Under the pieces are notes generated by a model that saw only the letters and a list, made by a program, of their open reading frames with translations, was not told where the DNA came from and searched no databases. Shown piece after piece: positions 1 to 11,420 of a DNA stretch of 64,000 nucleotides. Source of the stretch: Guyanagaster necrorhizus (taxonomy: Eukaryota; Basidiomycota; Agaricomycetes; Agaricales; Physalacriaceae); contig NW_025064906.1 in NCBI RefSeq assembly GCF_019112545.1, positions 413,100 to 477,099 of the forward strand, read 5' to 3'. Made by a program: the position numbers and the translations under genes. The stretch's first letter is position 1. Every line of letters begins with the position of its first letter.

Positions 1-191
1 AGAGCGGTCACACAAGGACAGTTGAAGACAGCAGCGTGGATAGGATCGCTTTTGGTAGGGTTGAGGCAGGCGCGGCAGGTGCACTTGATGCCGTAGGGCA
101 AGAGGTTTCCGCGCGCTCCGCGGTTGGCAGCAGAATTCTGGTGTAATTGGAAAGTCTCTTCGCCTTCTTTGACGCCTCGAGCGGCGCAAAG
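1..191 (-). CDS. SET-domain (SMYD-like) protein, C-terminal exon, runs off the window
   Basis: Read on the minus strand, this exon gives ARGVKEGEE followed by NRGARGNLLPYGIKCTCRAC. A basic residue-rich 'A-R-x-x-K-x-G-E-E' strand followed by 'YGhxCxCxxC' is the end of the SET domain and the post-SET zinc cluster of SMYD-type lysine methyltransferases, so the role would be protein lysine methylation. An intron acceptor (tatgcag) precedes the exon near 192. The gene continues left of base 1, so its C-terminus is missing. Upstream exons between 192 and 450 could not be assembled: the expected N-H-S-C motif is not readable without stops. It may therefore be a diverged or damaged member. Family call is by motif only. 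Confidence 0.45.
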
Positions 192-958
192 CTGCATAGA
201 AAAGGAAGATATGTAAAATTTCTGGTGGCTGTTCGGTGAACAGCTAGATTGTCATGACGGTGTTAGTGCCAGGCCAGTCAAACGGGGAAAGAGCTTCTAA
301 CCTGTGGTCTACCATGGAAAGGTTTTTGGAGATGCTAATATACCTGCAAATTGTGCCCTTCGCTGCTCGTCACGGTTAGCCAGGCACAGAAAGATCGCAG
401 ACAATGTACCGTCGGCCGGGCATGACTTTAATAACATTCTGTCTGTTCTATCGTTGAATAGAACACGTCAGGAATGATCATCAACAGGGTTCACAAGCCT
501 ACTAGTCTCATCCTTTAGGTCATCTTCGAGACGAGCGAACCACAAACACTGGCGCTTGGCCTTTGCACGACGTGATTTAGACGTTGTGGATGCACAGGCC
601 AGAATTCTGTATGCTGGATGGGACGAGAGCCGTTCGGTAGTTGTATGGATATGAAAGATGTAACTTGACGGAAGAAACCACTGGGCGTCGACAATATCTG
701 TTCCATTAGGACTTACGTCTACGATGACCGCATCTGGATGGATTTCGGTAGGTATCATCAGTCCTTCGTCATCCAAAATAGCATCGCAATCTCATTGATT
801 TATATCAGAACACGACCGACTAACAATTTGACGGTGGCAGCACCGAGAGCTGGAGAAATTCTCGATAAGTCGACAGTTGAGTCTGAGGGGATGGTTAACG
901 AAATAAAAGCATAGGAAATGCATAACTATACTAAAGGTGCAGATTTGGCCAGAATAAT
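192..958. other. No gene model supported; probable 5' part of the SET gene
   Basis: A minus-strand open frame of 102 codons (468-776) lies here, but I recognise no family in it and it has no clear splice links. It may contain upstream exons of the SET-domain gene or be random. Confidence 0.3.
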
Positions 959-1219
959 CTAGATTCGACATTTAATTTCCTCTACTAGAGAGTACGACAC
1001 GTCTTTGACGCGTAAATATGCTGTGAATACATCTTGCTGAGGCATGGCAAAAGAGAATCGCCGTCTGCGTGCTAGATGTTTGTTGAAGTCACTCATATAC
1101 CACGTGATCATACATTGAAATTTGAAATTGAACGTGACCTTTATACGCTGGGCCCTTCTCAATGTTCTCATCAAAACTTGCGGATCGTAAGGATTCTGCT
1201 GCATGACCCGTTGCGCCGT

Positions 1220-1533
1220 CTATCCCAAATTTTCGGGATGATTAGTACCAATGAGCACAGATATGCTGGTAACGAACAAGGAAGTCTCCACTGACTTGAC
1301 GGCTGCTATGAACGCAGGATGCACTTGGAACATCCTCTCCATAATTACCGAATCGGAATCACCCTGCTTTTCTCCAGTCCACAGGGCGAGATAGAAATGC
1401 GAAAAGCGGTATATGACGCCTGATAAGGCCACGAATAAAGGAAGACACCCTTGGAGTACGTAGTAACACGAACGCCGATACCTGCAATGTCGGAATTGCT
1501 GGGAATTGGGCATGTTGGCATCACGCCCGCCAT
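1220..1533 (-). pseudogene. Agaricomycete multi-pass membrane protein remnant, one frame break
   Basis: The minus frame starting at 1533 reads MAGVMPTCPIPSNSDIAGIG and continues to GVRVTTY. The continuation, LQGCLPLFVAL and later SVETSLFVTSISVLIGT, lies in another frame that begins a few bases further on, near 1455. Together they resemble the N-terminus of an uncharacterised basidiomycete membrane-protein family whose members start with 'CPxNxDIxGIGVR' and carry several hydrophobic helices. Joining the two frames needs one extra base, so this copy has a 1-nt deletion or the assembly has an indel. A further minus-strand frame at 959-1204 could hold a downstream exon, but I cannot link it. Function unknown. 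Confidence 0.4.
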
Positions 1534-2017
1534 CTGAGCTAGAGAATCGATGTAAGCGGGTAAGTAGCTTGGGTCGCTGGCAAAGTACTCACCCCCAATT
1601 TAAGGGGACCGTACGGAACACGTACGTATCAGTACCCAGAAAGACTCGGGGACAACAATACTAGGATGAAACGCTTTCGGTGGGCAAGGCGGAATCTTTC
1701 TTTGCAGGCTTGATTAGCGAGTGCCCAATACCGGCGGTCCTCGACAACATATCATCAGAACGGATTTTCTGATGATGTGGAAGATTGTTCGGAACGTTCC
1801 GCGGATCTCCCCATAAATCGACACTTTCTTTCGAGCTTACAGGCAGCGAAGCACCCGTCCGTCGTTCTTTTCCTCGTCCTAGGTGTTCGGGGCGGCCAGA
1901 ATTATACGAAAAAAAATTGTGGAGAGCAGACGTTGACAGTTGTCGTAACAGAGAAAAAAGAAATCATCTAGCAGAGCTCATGAACACCGTAGAAAGATTC
2001 TAGAACCACCAGAGCTC
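1534..2017. other. Intergenic, nothing recognised
   Basis: Only short out-of-frame open frames are present. This is the interval between the membrane-protein remnant and the 3' end of the sugar transporter. Confidence 0.4.
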
Positions 2018-4334
2018 CTACACGTCTTCCTTTCCCGTATCCTCTTTAACGTCCATTTCGGTTTCGGCTTTCACGGCTTCGGCCACCGGGTTGCCCACAA
2101 CAGTGCGCCCACGACTACTCCAAACTCCTCCGGTGATACCACCCTTCTCGAAGATGTGATCTATAGCTTCCAACTCCAGGCCACGCGTTTCGGGGAAGAA
2201 CTAGGTACCACGATGATAAAAAAATCTCGTCCACCACAACGAGGAGAGTTTACTCACGAAATAGACGATGGGGACCCAGCAAGCGTTAAATATCGCGAAG
2301 ATGATAAAGACACGCCAATTGATGTTCTGAATGGCAGGTGGTGTCATTTCGACGACCGCAAAGACACACCTGAATGATGACGATGAGAGATTCAAGAAAT
2401 ACTTGAAACGAGACTTACATCCAATTGAAGAAACTTGATATTGCAGATCCCCGAGCGCGTATACGAGTGGTGCTGATCTCCGCTGGATAGAGCCATGGCT
2501 GTGAAATATGCATGTGAGATCAGAAACTGGTGGTTGAATATAGGCTTACGATAGGCAGGTACCCGATTCCGAGGAATATTTGGAAGATGAACACCATAGC
2601 CGTAGCACCATAGGCCGCAGATTTATTTCCAGTCGACAAAAGGGCAGAGGCTATGATGAAACATGCTGAGAGACCGGTAGCGGATATCATCAGCAAAGGC
2701 CTGCGGCCATAGCGATCGACCGTCTGTTCAGTGAGAGTGAGTCGGGAGATAGTATGCAGAAAGTAGAGATGGCGGACCCAAAGAGGGATGAATGAAGCGA
2801 ACATGTAGGTAACCGAAGTGCATCCTGCTAATATTAGAGAAAGGTTTCGCGAAAGGCCCATCGTGTTCTCATATACCACGGGTGCGAGGTAGCTAATATT
2901 GGATAGTTAGAGAGAGAGAGAACAAAGCTGATATTCACATTTGACGAACTTGATCATATTCGAACTAGGATCCCGAAGTCAGAATTGCACTATCAATAGA
3001 CCTCGTGAACGTACCCTGTAAACTGTTGCATGACATTTACACCTATACAGAGGCATATCCGGCGGAAATTGCCAATGGGACCATTCTCTAGCAACTCGCT
3101 ATATTTGAACGGTCCTGGACAGTGTATCAGTGAACAAAAAACACGGCGACTCAAAAATCGACATACCTCCAGCACTCTCCTGCTCTAAAGACAGCTCGAT
3201 CTCCCTTTGCGCTCTTAAGACATCGGGATGGTCTGGACTGTCCCGGTCTTCGAGCATGGCAATGATTTGTGCAGCCTCTTCTTTGTGCCCGTGGGCAATG
3301 AGCCACCTAGGCGAGTCGGGAAGCACCGCACTTTGGAGAAGAAGGCATAGCGCGAAGACGGCTTGGAAACCAATCGGTAGACGCCATTGGCTTGGTCCTT
3401 GAGGTGGAAGTAGGTAAGGAAAAGCAGCCGAACTTGTGAATGAGAGCAGACCTCACCTAACACGAAGCTCATACCGTAGTCCAGCCAATAAGCCTACATG
3501 ATAGTCAGTTTGATGAACTGATGAACAGCTATGAACTGAAGCATACTATGACCAGTCCTATGATCGTAACCGTAGAGTTTAAGCAGACCAAAGCTCCTCG
3601 AATATGTCCAGCACAAGTTTCCGACTGATAAACCGGAATTGAAGAAGAATTAAAGCCATTACCCTGTACCACGATATCAGCGACGTAATCTTAAACAGAA
3701 CATCATACGTACAAAGCCGGTCACAATACGTCCAACATAGAGCTGAGCTCTCGTTGTCGAACTCGTCAGAATAGCCTACAAAAGGAACCTTAGAAGATGA
3801 TGCGAAAGGAACGATTGGCCGACTTACGGTACCGATAACCATAATGGTAGCACCTGACATGATCATTCGTTTTCGTCCGACAGATTCGCCCCAGAAAAAG
3901 ACCACAAGGCTCCCGAGGGCGCAGCCAATATCCTAAGACGCAGGGTAAGTGGCTGAGAGGTGCTTAGTGCAACGGGGATTTACGCACATATATTGCCACC
4001 TATAGGCACGCGGTTTCCAAGAATTGCGGGGGGAAGTGATGAATCAATGACTCACAATAGTTCCTTGTGCTGTTGTGCCCGGATGGTTGAAATCCTTTCC
4101 GAACTGGTTGTTCGCACCGATCTGCAAGAAGGGTGCTGCTCGTCACTCTAGAGAGCTTGCAAGGTTACTCTACTTACGATTCCGCTCATAACGCCTTGAT
4201 CATATCCAAGAAGGAGGAAGCCTTGACAGCAGCAAGCTAGAGTACCAGGTGAGCAAGATGATATTGGACACCTGTACCAGCGTACCCGTTATGGCCCACA
4301 CCATGTGTTTCCCACGCAATGGTAAAATCCACAT
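2018..4334 (-). CDS. MFS sugar (hexose-type) transporter
   Basis: This is a plasma-membrane sugar permease of the sugar-porter family of the major facilitator superfamily. The start at 4334 gives MWILPLRGKHMVWAITG, spliced to LACCQGFLLLGYDQGVMSGI, the conserved first helix and loop. Further signatures in order are GRKRMIMSGATIMVIGT, PVYQSETCAGHIRGAL, LPDSPRWL (PESPRWL-type loop), INYLAPVVYENTMG, VDRYGRRPLL, PWLYPAEISTTRIRARG and FFPETRGLELEAIDHIF (PETKG-type motif). The stop is at 2018-2020. All joins I checked keep frame across roughly nine short introns, including an AA^GTTCGT..TATTAG^C junction at the INYLAP motif. Predicted length is about 520 residues, normal for the family. Substrate cannot be told from sequence alone; the motif set is closest to fungal hexose or pentose carriers. 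Confidence 0.9.
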
Positions 4335-5087
4335 GTTGGTTGTAGGGGTGGGGTAGTGGGGTAATGTGGGGAAAAAGAGAAGCAAAGCTTATATCTCCAC
4401 TACCCCCAGGGTCACTGTTCTACGGTCCGTGGGATATCTTTTATCATTATGGGCGCCGCGACGAGTGGCCCAGAAGGTCATCTGAACGCTCTTTTACCGG
4501 TCCTTTTCTAAAATTATATCGTAAGAACATCACAGGTCGTAGCGATCCGGACCGTTGTGTCGAATGTTGAGAAGTAAAAATGATGATCGGTACACCGGTG
4601 ATTTCGAACGGTTGCATCAACCTGAAGAAAGAAATTTGAACGTAGTACAGAATGCCTATCGGTTCTAGGCGCAGCACGAAAGATTAGGTCCATAGACATA
4701 TTGTGAGTCATAGTAATATAATACTACGATTTCAGATCAACGTTCAATGGTCATCATTAATATTGGATATACTTAATTGAAAAGCGAACAGAATAAGGTT
4801 CAGCAACTGTGAAAGCAATGTTCCTAGGAAGGAATATACGAAACAGAGATAACCATTTCCAAGCACACAGAGTCGGTAACAAGACCAATTGGGACCAAGT
4901 GGAAACAGAAAATATCGATGACGTAATGATACCATCGCGTCGGATACCGGAGAGCTTAAAAACACGCGTTTTCCTGCTTGAACACGAGTATACTATTCCC
5001 TTATCTTGTTCTCATTCTACTCTATCTTGCTCTTTCTGTTTTCGCTTCTTGGCTCGTCTCTCGCTGGTCGTCCCTTCTGCTGCTCAG
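4335..5087. other. Intergenic between divergent genes, nothing recognised
   Basis: This interval separates the minus-strand sugar transporter from the plus-strand peroxidase and should contain both promoters. Several hydrophobic minus-strand open frames occur (4447-4677, 4744-4965), but none matches a family I know and none has convincing splice links. Confidence 0.35.
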
Positions 5088-5881
5088 ATGCTCTACGAGT
5101 TGATCTCGCAGGCGTCAGCTCTCTTCCTATGGCAGGCATACAACTATCTCAGGCAACATAAATATCCGATAAAACTCTTGGCGATGTCTGCAGACTCTAT
5201 TTATACGTCTCTCTCGTCGCGAATTGCTGCAGAATCTAGATTTCTTTGCCATACTTTCATTACTGCCCCCCCCTCGCGCCGGTGCAGAGCGTCTTGCCCA
5301 GCCTTGAATACCTTGGCGAATCACGGATACATGTAGGAGCTCTTTCATTTTTAACATCTCCCATAGCCCATTGTAACTTCTAGCTCCAGAGATGGCCAAG
5401 GCTTCGCCTTTTTCGACCTCATTAGAGCCTGCGTACATGTCTACAACCTTTCCATCCCGCTCGCTCTTCTTTTGCCATCCCTGGCTACTTTCTATATGGT
5501 ACGTTCCATCTAACAGGCTGGCCATGGCAATGGACATGGGTGTTGAGTCTCGCGAGACTTTCAGACTTTGGCGACTCCGAGATTGCTCATCGAGCCTCTC
5601 TCGTTCACGTCAACCACCCGTCTCACCGTCCTGATTCTGAGCTCCTCGAAGCCTTGATCAGCGCTTCTCCTTCCGGACTGTCCATACGTGACTTTGCCAT
5701 GGTTCGTGTCAAACGTGAGGCTATGCTCGAGAGGCCGATGAACTGGTGGCATGAACAGGTTGCCCTAGGCGAGAGTGGACTGTTGTGGTTGTTATTCCGC
5801 CATGGGAGCGACAACATGGCTGCTGTGCCGGTGGAGAGGCTGAGACAGGCCTTTGGTCAAGAAAGGCTTCGGGATGGCTGA
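5088..5881 (+). pseudogene. Chloroperoxidase-like haem-thiolate peroxidase (Peroxidase_2), damaged
   Basis: Exon 1 (5088-5332) starts MLYELISQASALFLWQAYNY, a hydrophobic N-terminus. It reaches SCPALNTLANHGY, the proximal Cys motif that ligates haem in chloroperoxidases and unspecific peroxygenases. A GTAGGA..TTCTAG intron (5333-5383) leads to SRDGQGFAFFDLIRA. The C-terminal half lies in another frame (from about 5480): DFGDSEIAHRASLVHVN, corresponding to the family's 'EHDASL' region, then IRDFAMVRVKRE, GESGLLWLLF and PVERLRQAFGQERL. The frames differ by one base in a T-run near 5475, with no plausible intron. The frame stops with TGA at 5879-5881, yet the same frame continues WEHATPQQAVGLFTARR, the usual family tail. 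So there are two lesions, or two assembly errors. The enzyme would use peroxide to oxidise or halogenate organic substrates. Confidence 0.65.
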
Positions 5882-6109
5882 TGGGAGCACGCCACGCCGC
5901 AGCAGGCAGTTGGGTTGTTTACTGCGAGGAGAATAGTAAATGACGATTGTTGGCAGGAAAGGCACCAAATCAAACTAGTCTCTTACGCATCCTATACTGA
6001 GCATACGGACTCGCTACATTCTACTATACAACCTAGCTATTGTATGACATATAAATTGACATCATTTTCAGATTTCGCAATCTTGGTATATTCCATGATG
6101 CTCTAGAAT

Positions 6110-6954
6110 TCAAGGATTTATTGTTTGAAGATAGACGCGAAGCTTTTCAAGCGCTCTATAGCGATGTGAAATCTTGTTCTTTACATCAGATGACATTTCA
6201 GCGTAACTGCAAAAATTTCATTCAGTCGGATAATCAATGAAGCATAGAGCGACCCACGTTAAATCGCTGCCATCGGGCTGGAATACGGGGTCCCATCCGA
6301 ATACTCCAGGTCCTCTTGCGGGCACGACAGAACCGTCCGTTCGTCCCTCGAAGAGGTGAACCTCTTTACCTGCCATTGCGGATAGATATGAGTAAAGCGC
6401 GTACAATTACATAATTAAGAAAAAAAAAACAAGAGTACCTGGACCTTCGCAATACGCGAAAGTGCACAAGGCCCACGCAGCCTTTGTAGGGAATCCAACA
6501 AGGAGGTTGTTCAAGCCTTGGTGGCCGATATCTGCGAGGAAGTGCTTGATGTACGGACCTGGGAGGCCTTTAAGGGCCTCAAAGCAGAGGGCAGTGTCTT
6601 CCGTTATACATGGTCCGTTAAGCTTAGTAGATGATCACCACACGATGTATTATGACTTGGGGGGAAAATCTCACCAGTTCTGCGGCTTTGCTGCATTTAG
6701 CTCGGGCTACCTCTTGGGTGGTCCCTTGTATTTCTTCGACTAGAAGGGCCGATTGTTATGGAAGAGGAAAGCCGGAGGGTATGACGCACTGTCTAGACTT
6801 CTGGAGTCAATCTCGACCGGCACGGGGCCGGATGATAGGATGGCCTTGACTTCCCTGAGTTTGTTGGCGTTGCCGGTGACGAATACTGCAGATACTACAT
6901 TATGGTGTATTTCTATGGGAAAGGACAGTGGTACGCACTGAGAGGCTTGGACAT
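6110..6954 (-). CDS. HAM1: Inosine triphosphate pyrophosphatase (HAM1/ITPA)
   Basis: This is the house-cleaning NTPase that hydrolyses ITP, dITP and XTP to monophosphates and keeps them out of nucleic acids; it acts in the cytosol. The start at 6954 gives MSKPL, spliced (donor GTGCGT, acceptor CTGCAG) to [17 protein letters not shown], the substrate-binding SxTxNxxK-type motif of the family. Downstream exons give [81 protein letters not shown] and a last exon [20 protein letters not shown], ending ...QTINP at 6110-6112. Every conserved block is present, and the length of about 190 residues is normal. The gene is divergently arranged with the OTU gene and shares a 591-bp upstream interval with it. 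I see no lesions. Confidence 0.93.
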
Positions 6955-7545
6955 TATTTATTATGAGTCAGAATGAAAAGAAGGGGGAGATTGATCGGAA
7001 TCTGATCATCAAATAAAAATTTGAGACCTCTCAAAATAGGCATACACGCGTTCATGGCGTGCTCCCGCCGCATCGATCCGTGACAATACGCGAGATTATT
7101 GTTGTATTTGTCTCACTGAATTTTTGCGTCTTGTGCATATGACCGCGACAACGATGAGATAAGGACAGAAAAATTCACCTTGGGAACTGCTTCCGCAGTT
7201 TCAGATAGAGTGATAGTTCAAAGCAGAGACATAACGCCCACATGAGCTGTCCGAAGTCCTTACAGCATCATCAATCAATCTGTCACAGACGGCTCATTGC
7301 TTCGCTGGCTCCACAGTGGGGCAGCGGGACACTAGAGCCTGGGGACTCTATAATGATGTACCCTGGGCATGCTGGAGACTAATGGAGGACGATGCTGGAG
7401 CGCAAACAATGTTGCCAAGTGCCAGAGGCTTTCGGCAGAAGCACAGCCAAACATTGCCACCGGGGGGTCTCCGGGGTCTTTTCTGATCAGGCGAGACCCC
7501 GATTTGAGAAACCCCTCTTGAACAATTACTACCATCACCTCAACC
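6955..7545. promoter_or_regulatory. Shared upstream region of the divergent HAM1 and OTU genes
   Basis: This 591-bp interval separates two divergent start codons. The minus-strand open frame 7332-7547 lies opposite the first OTU exon and looks like a shadow. No specific factor-binding motif could be assigned. Confidence 0.35.
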
Positions 7546-9264
7546 ATGGGCTCTGCAAGGCGAAGTAACTGTTAGTTTTCCCTTCCTACAGGCTGTTTTC
7601 AGCTAATATCGGGCTTGCAGTACGCTCTCGAACGACTCGCTCGTCGAAAGCCAAGGTATATTCATCCAGCTCTTTAACTGTGATGGGCAAGGGATCCTTA
7701 TATGGCAACTTACAGCTTTTGACCGATCCGACTTCGTCCACTGCCGAATTACAGAGTCAGCTGCGGTCACTGGGTCTCTATGCAGCGCCCACTGTTGGTG
7801 ACGGGAATTGCCTTTTTCGCGCTCTTTCGGATCAATACTACGGCTCTCCGGCCCGACACGCCCAAGTGAGGCGCGATGTGTGTGACTGGATTGCTCAGCA
7901 CCGTGAACGGTATGAGGGTTTTGTAGACGTGGATGAGTTCGGGAGTGGGAAGGAAGGCTTGGAAGGGTATCTGCGGGGTATGCGGGAGAATGGTAAGTAT
8001 GCGATTTGTTTACTTCTGCCCTGGATTATGTTTGATTTACGTTTACAGCTACCTATGGCGGCCATATGGAGCTCTCGGCGTTTGCGCATCTTACGAAGCG
8101 GAACATTAAAGTCGTTCAGCCCGGCCTGGTCTATGTCATTCAATGCGAAAGCCCCAAAACGCTGCATGCTCCTGCATCCATCATCAAACAAGAGGAGGGA
8201 GAGCAGGTGATGAACCTTGATGGATTGAACGATCGCGACCGTAGGAAGATACGGCGGGACAGGAGGCGCACTGACGGTGTCGAGGAAGAATGTGACCCCC
8301 CGGATGGCGAAGACAGTACTAGCGGGCCAACAATTTATGTTGCGTCAGTGGTCATCTTCATTCGTATCACTTCAATGGCCTTATATTCCTTAGCTACCAT
8401 GACTGGGAACATTTCTCTTCTATCCGTAACCTTCGAGGTCCCCATGTTGGGTTGCCATGTATTCAAGAAACACAGGTATCCGATGAAGACGGCGATATCA
8501 TTCCCTCTACAACGATATCGAAGAATGCAAAGAAGCGGGAATTAAAGAATGCAATGAAGAGGAAGACCGTGGGTAAAGTTAAACTGCGCCTCTCTCATCC
8601 TTCACCAGCCGATCCCAGTCAAGTCCCTCTGCCCGTCACGCCAGCACGTTCGGTTTCTCCTGCTTCGACATATACACCACCTCCACCATCGACCTCACCC
8701 ACTCCCGCTCCTCCTAATCTCAATTCATTACCACCGCCTGCCCGGCTTCAACGGTCGCCCAAGCGGTCATTCGACGAGACGTCAGTTTCTGGCTCATCGG
8801 AAACTACAGACACCGCAAAGTCTCAAGAAGAGGATGAGCGCGAAGGGCGAGCCAAACGAACACGTACCAGCTCCTTTATCCAAATGACGATCATTGACGA
8901 TTTCGACGAGCCGTTGTCTGAGCTTTCTTCGTCCGAATCAGAAGACGATGACGATGAGCAGTCACCTCCACGTACTACGCCTTCATTATCACCTGCATCC
9001 TCTGCGGCTTCATCCTCGGAGTCATCATCACCACGAGGTTCACCTGCACCCATCGGTGCGGAGAAACCAATGACACGGCGACAACGGAAGCGATTGGGGT
9101 TACCCAAGAGCCGCCCAAGTGCTGGAAAGATCATCATCCCCGGAGGACGGTATGTCCCTAGGAGTGTTGTCCAGGTGACCAATATTGATGTGGAAGATGA
9201 GGAGTGGCGGCGTAATGGCAGCGGACGGGTCGACGTAAGAGGGTTCCGAGAGCTGAAGATATAG
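7546..9264 (+). CDS. OTU-domain deubiquitinase (OTUD3-like)
   Basis: This is a predicted cysteine protease of the ovarian-tumour family that removes ubiquitin from substrates. The chosen start at 7546 (MGSARRSN) is followed by an intron, then LRSRTTRSSKAK and, after an optional 36-nt in-frame stretch, GSLYGNLQLL. The catalytic block VGDGNCLFRALSDQYYG (Asp and nucleophile Cys) is intact at roughly residue 55. An intron at about 8003-8048 leads to ATYGGHMELSAFA, then VVQPGLVYVI. After a further intron comes YHDWEHFSSIRN, carrying the catalytic His. The second half (from about 8490) is low complexity: Pro/Ser/Thr-rich, acidic runs (SESEDDDDE) and basic KRTRTSS patches, likely disordered. The frame ends RVDVRGFRELKI at 9264. 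All catalytic residues are present. Confidence 0.88.
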
Positions 9265-9692
9265 GGCCTGCGGGACAGGTCGCTGGTGTATTACTGTTTT
9301 TTTTCTCTTCGCTCAACTCACGCACCGTCCAAATCTTTGTTTCCATCATTGCATTTGCATTACATCCTGAATGGACTTCTTTCGTTCTAGCACATTTGTT
9401 ACTTATTTTTCAATTTTGTTCATACATTTACAAGTATCATCAGCAGTACAATAGTATTTTTAGAGGCACGCAACAATCACGACTTTATGAGCAGTGTATT
9501 CATTATGCGCTCAGAGTAGATTTAAGAAATTAGCGCGGAAAATGGGAGTAAGAGGATTTGGACTATTTTTATTGTTTATTTATCTTTGGCACAAATGCAC
9601 ATTTTGATTTTGTCGCACCATCTTGAAGCGTACGAACTCTGTTCCTTTGACCACTGTCACCGTCAAACGACTGAGGACTCATCGAAAAAACA
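9265..9692. other. Intergenic, nothing recognised
   Basis: AT-rich terminator and upstream sequence lies between two genes in the same orientation. The plus-strand open frames 9586-9850 overlap the REX4 start in other frames and are shadows. Confidence 0.4.
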
Positions 9693-10936
9693 ATGGGAGG
9701 CGAGGCAAAAACGGGGGAACAGAAAAAACGGCCAGCAGCGTCGTCGAATTGGTTTGCGCTTCAGAAGGTATTGTTGGATCATTTCTACGGTATCGTCTGC
9801 TCATTAAGCAGGAAGAAATTGCCTCGCTCAACGTCCAACGAACAGCCTAGAAAGCGGCGGAAGACAGAGCATCCGCGGTCTCCCAGCGTCAATTCATTTG
9901 CCTCTCTTGCACTTCCTGAAGACGTTCCAGAGCCACCGCTACCTTCTACTTCAGATTTAAAGAACGGGGGATTCCTCTCTGATCTACGGCGTATGGTCGC
10001 TGGTGAAGTCTCGTACACTGATGTACAGAAAATGTGAGTCCTGTACGACCGTCGTCTCTGCATTGATACTGAGAGAAATAGGCCAGGAAGATACCTCTCG
10101 ATAGATTGTGAGATGGTAGGGATAGGTATTGATGGGTCCGAGTCGTCGTTGGCGCGGGTGACGGTGGTCAATTTCTATGGGGCGGTGCAGATGGATGAGT
10201 TTGTGAGGCAGAAGGAAAGAGTGGTGGATTATCGGACGCGGTATAGTGGAATACGTCCGTCGGATATGTTCGGAGGTGCGCCTGTCGTGTATGTATGCGA
10301 TGTCTCCTTGGCTTACGATGACCAGCAAAACCATTCGAGGAAGTGCAGAAGCAGGTATCGGACCTGCTGCAGGATAGGATATTAGTGGGACACGCGGTAT
10401 ATAACGATTTGAAGGTGTGGTTATCAGTGTCGCGAAGCAATTGCTTGACCTTACACAAGCCACCGCAGGTCCTCCTTCTCTCCCACCCGCGAAGTCAGGT
10501 TCGCGATACACAGTATTATGCTGGAAAGTTCAAGGTGGTGAAAAGCCGCTTTGTCGCCCTTCGAAATTTAGTGAAGCAGGAGCTGGATATTACTATTCAA
10601 GATGGGGAACACTCAAGTGTACGGTATCTGCCTTTTGTCCGGCATGTTCTGATGTCTGTATAGTTGACGGATGCAAGGGCGACGATGGCGGTTTACCGGC
10701 TGCATCGTAAAGAGTGGGAAAAGGGCACTGTGCAGAAGAAACATGAGGGCAAGAAACGGAAGAGGCAGGATACCGACAAGGAAGCGGATGTGTTCCCAGG
10801 TGGTGGGAGGAAGGGCGTGAGTTCGGGTTTGTCGACGGTGATTCGACATAAAGATGGGGGCGGCGGCACACAGAAGACCCAGTGGTGGAAGGAGCTTGGT
10901 ACTGGTACCGGCTCGAAGGGAAGTACGAAGATTTGA
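9693..10936 (+). CDS. REX4: RNA exonuclease 4 (REX4-like DEDDh 3'-5' exonuclease)
   Basis: This is a nucleolar 3'-5' exonuclease involved in pre-rRNA processing. The N-terminal 110 residues are basic and low complexity (RKRRKTEHP). Four introns are resolved: AAAAT^GTGAGT..AATAG^GCC gives MPGRYLSIDCEMVG, with the catalytic Asp and Glu of Exo I. GGAG^GTGCGC..ACCAG^CA gives AKPFEEVQKQV, followed by LVGHAVYNDLK with the Exo II Asp. An intron at about 10,413-10,469 leads to LLLSHPRSQVRDTQYY. The last, ending gtatag near 10,661, leads to LTDARATMAVYRLHRKEWE, with the terminal catalytic Asp; the preceding GEHSS supplies the catalytic His. The C-terminal tail is basic and Gly-rich, ending STKI. About 330 residues, as expected for fungal REX4. 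Confidence 0.9.
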
Positions 10937-11011
10937 GTGTCCGTGCAGAGTTGTATTTCATTCCAAGGTACTTGTCTTTCCTTTAGAGCTCTGCATGATT
11001 ATTTAATAATC

Positions 11012-11420
11012 GGTGATTAGTACTCTTTCCGGCGTGGTAGCAAAGGTGCCCTGATGACAGCGGACTAGTTACATTAACAGAAGGAATCGTCAGTACGTAG
11101 TTATGGTTGTACATGAGACAACGTTATTCAACGAGATGTTTCAGTGGTGTTTGCATACTGGAGCTATGCTATTGCCTTTAAGTTAACATCACCACGACGG
11201 CTCTCTGGAAGCTTCGAACTCTTTCTGCTCCCGGTAATTTTTATAATACTTCTCTTTGATCCAATGTTAACACAATGTATAGCCGTGGCAATCCAACCTG
11301 AGTTATGTCGCGAACCAACAAGACCCGGTTTGATCCCAGCATCGCGTCCTTCCTCCCCGACTTTCACCATCAAAATTGATCTGCACAAATCAATGAGCTC
11401 CTCTGTCACGATATCGACCT
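11012..11420 (+). repeat. ~400-bp dispersed repeat, copy 1
   Basis: This segment is clearly homologous, in the same orientation, to 18,527-18,922. Both begin around TTTAAT..CGGTGATTAGT and contain GTGCCCTGATGACAGCGGAC (copy 2 has ATAACAG) and ACATTAACAGAAGGAATCGT. Both end after CTGCACAAATCAATGAGCTC. I estimate 85-90% identity by eye with a few small gaps. No terminal inverted repeats or target duplications are evident. Both copies sit just 3' of a coding sequence and bracket the kinase gene plus inverted-repeat arm 1. A minus-strand open frame of 81 codons runs through it, but its sequence is not protein-like. Confidence 0.75.

Noticed and set aside
8823..9182. Acidic minus-strand open frame
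   Set aside because: It is antisense to the low-complexity tail of the OTU gene and mirrors its Ser/Asp bias.
11164..11409. Minus-strand 81-codon frame in the dispersed repeat, similar to one in copy 2
   Set aside because: The similarity reflects the DNA repeat. The plus strand carries a better, though broken, protein match.
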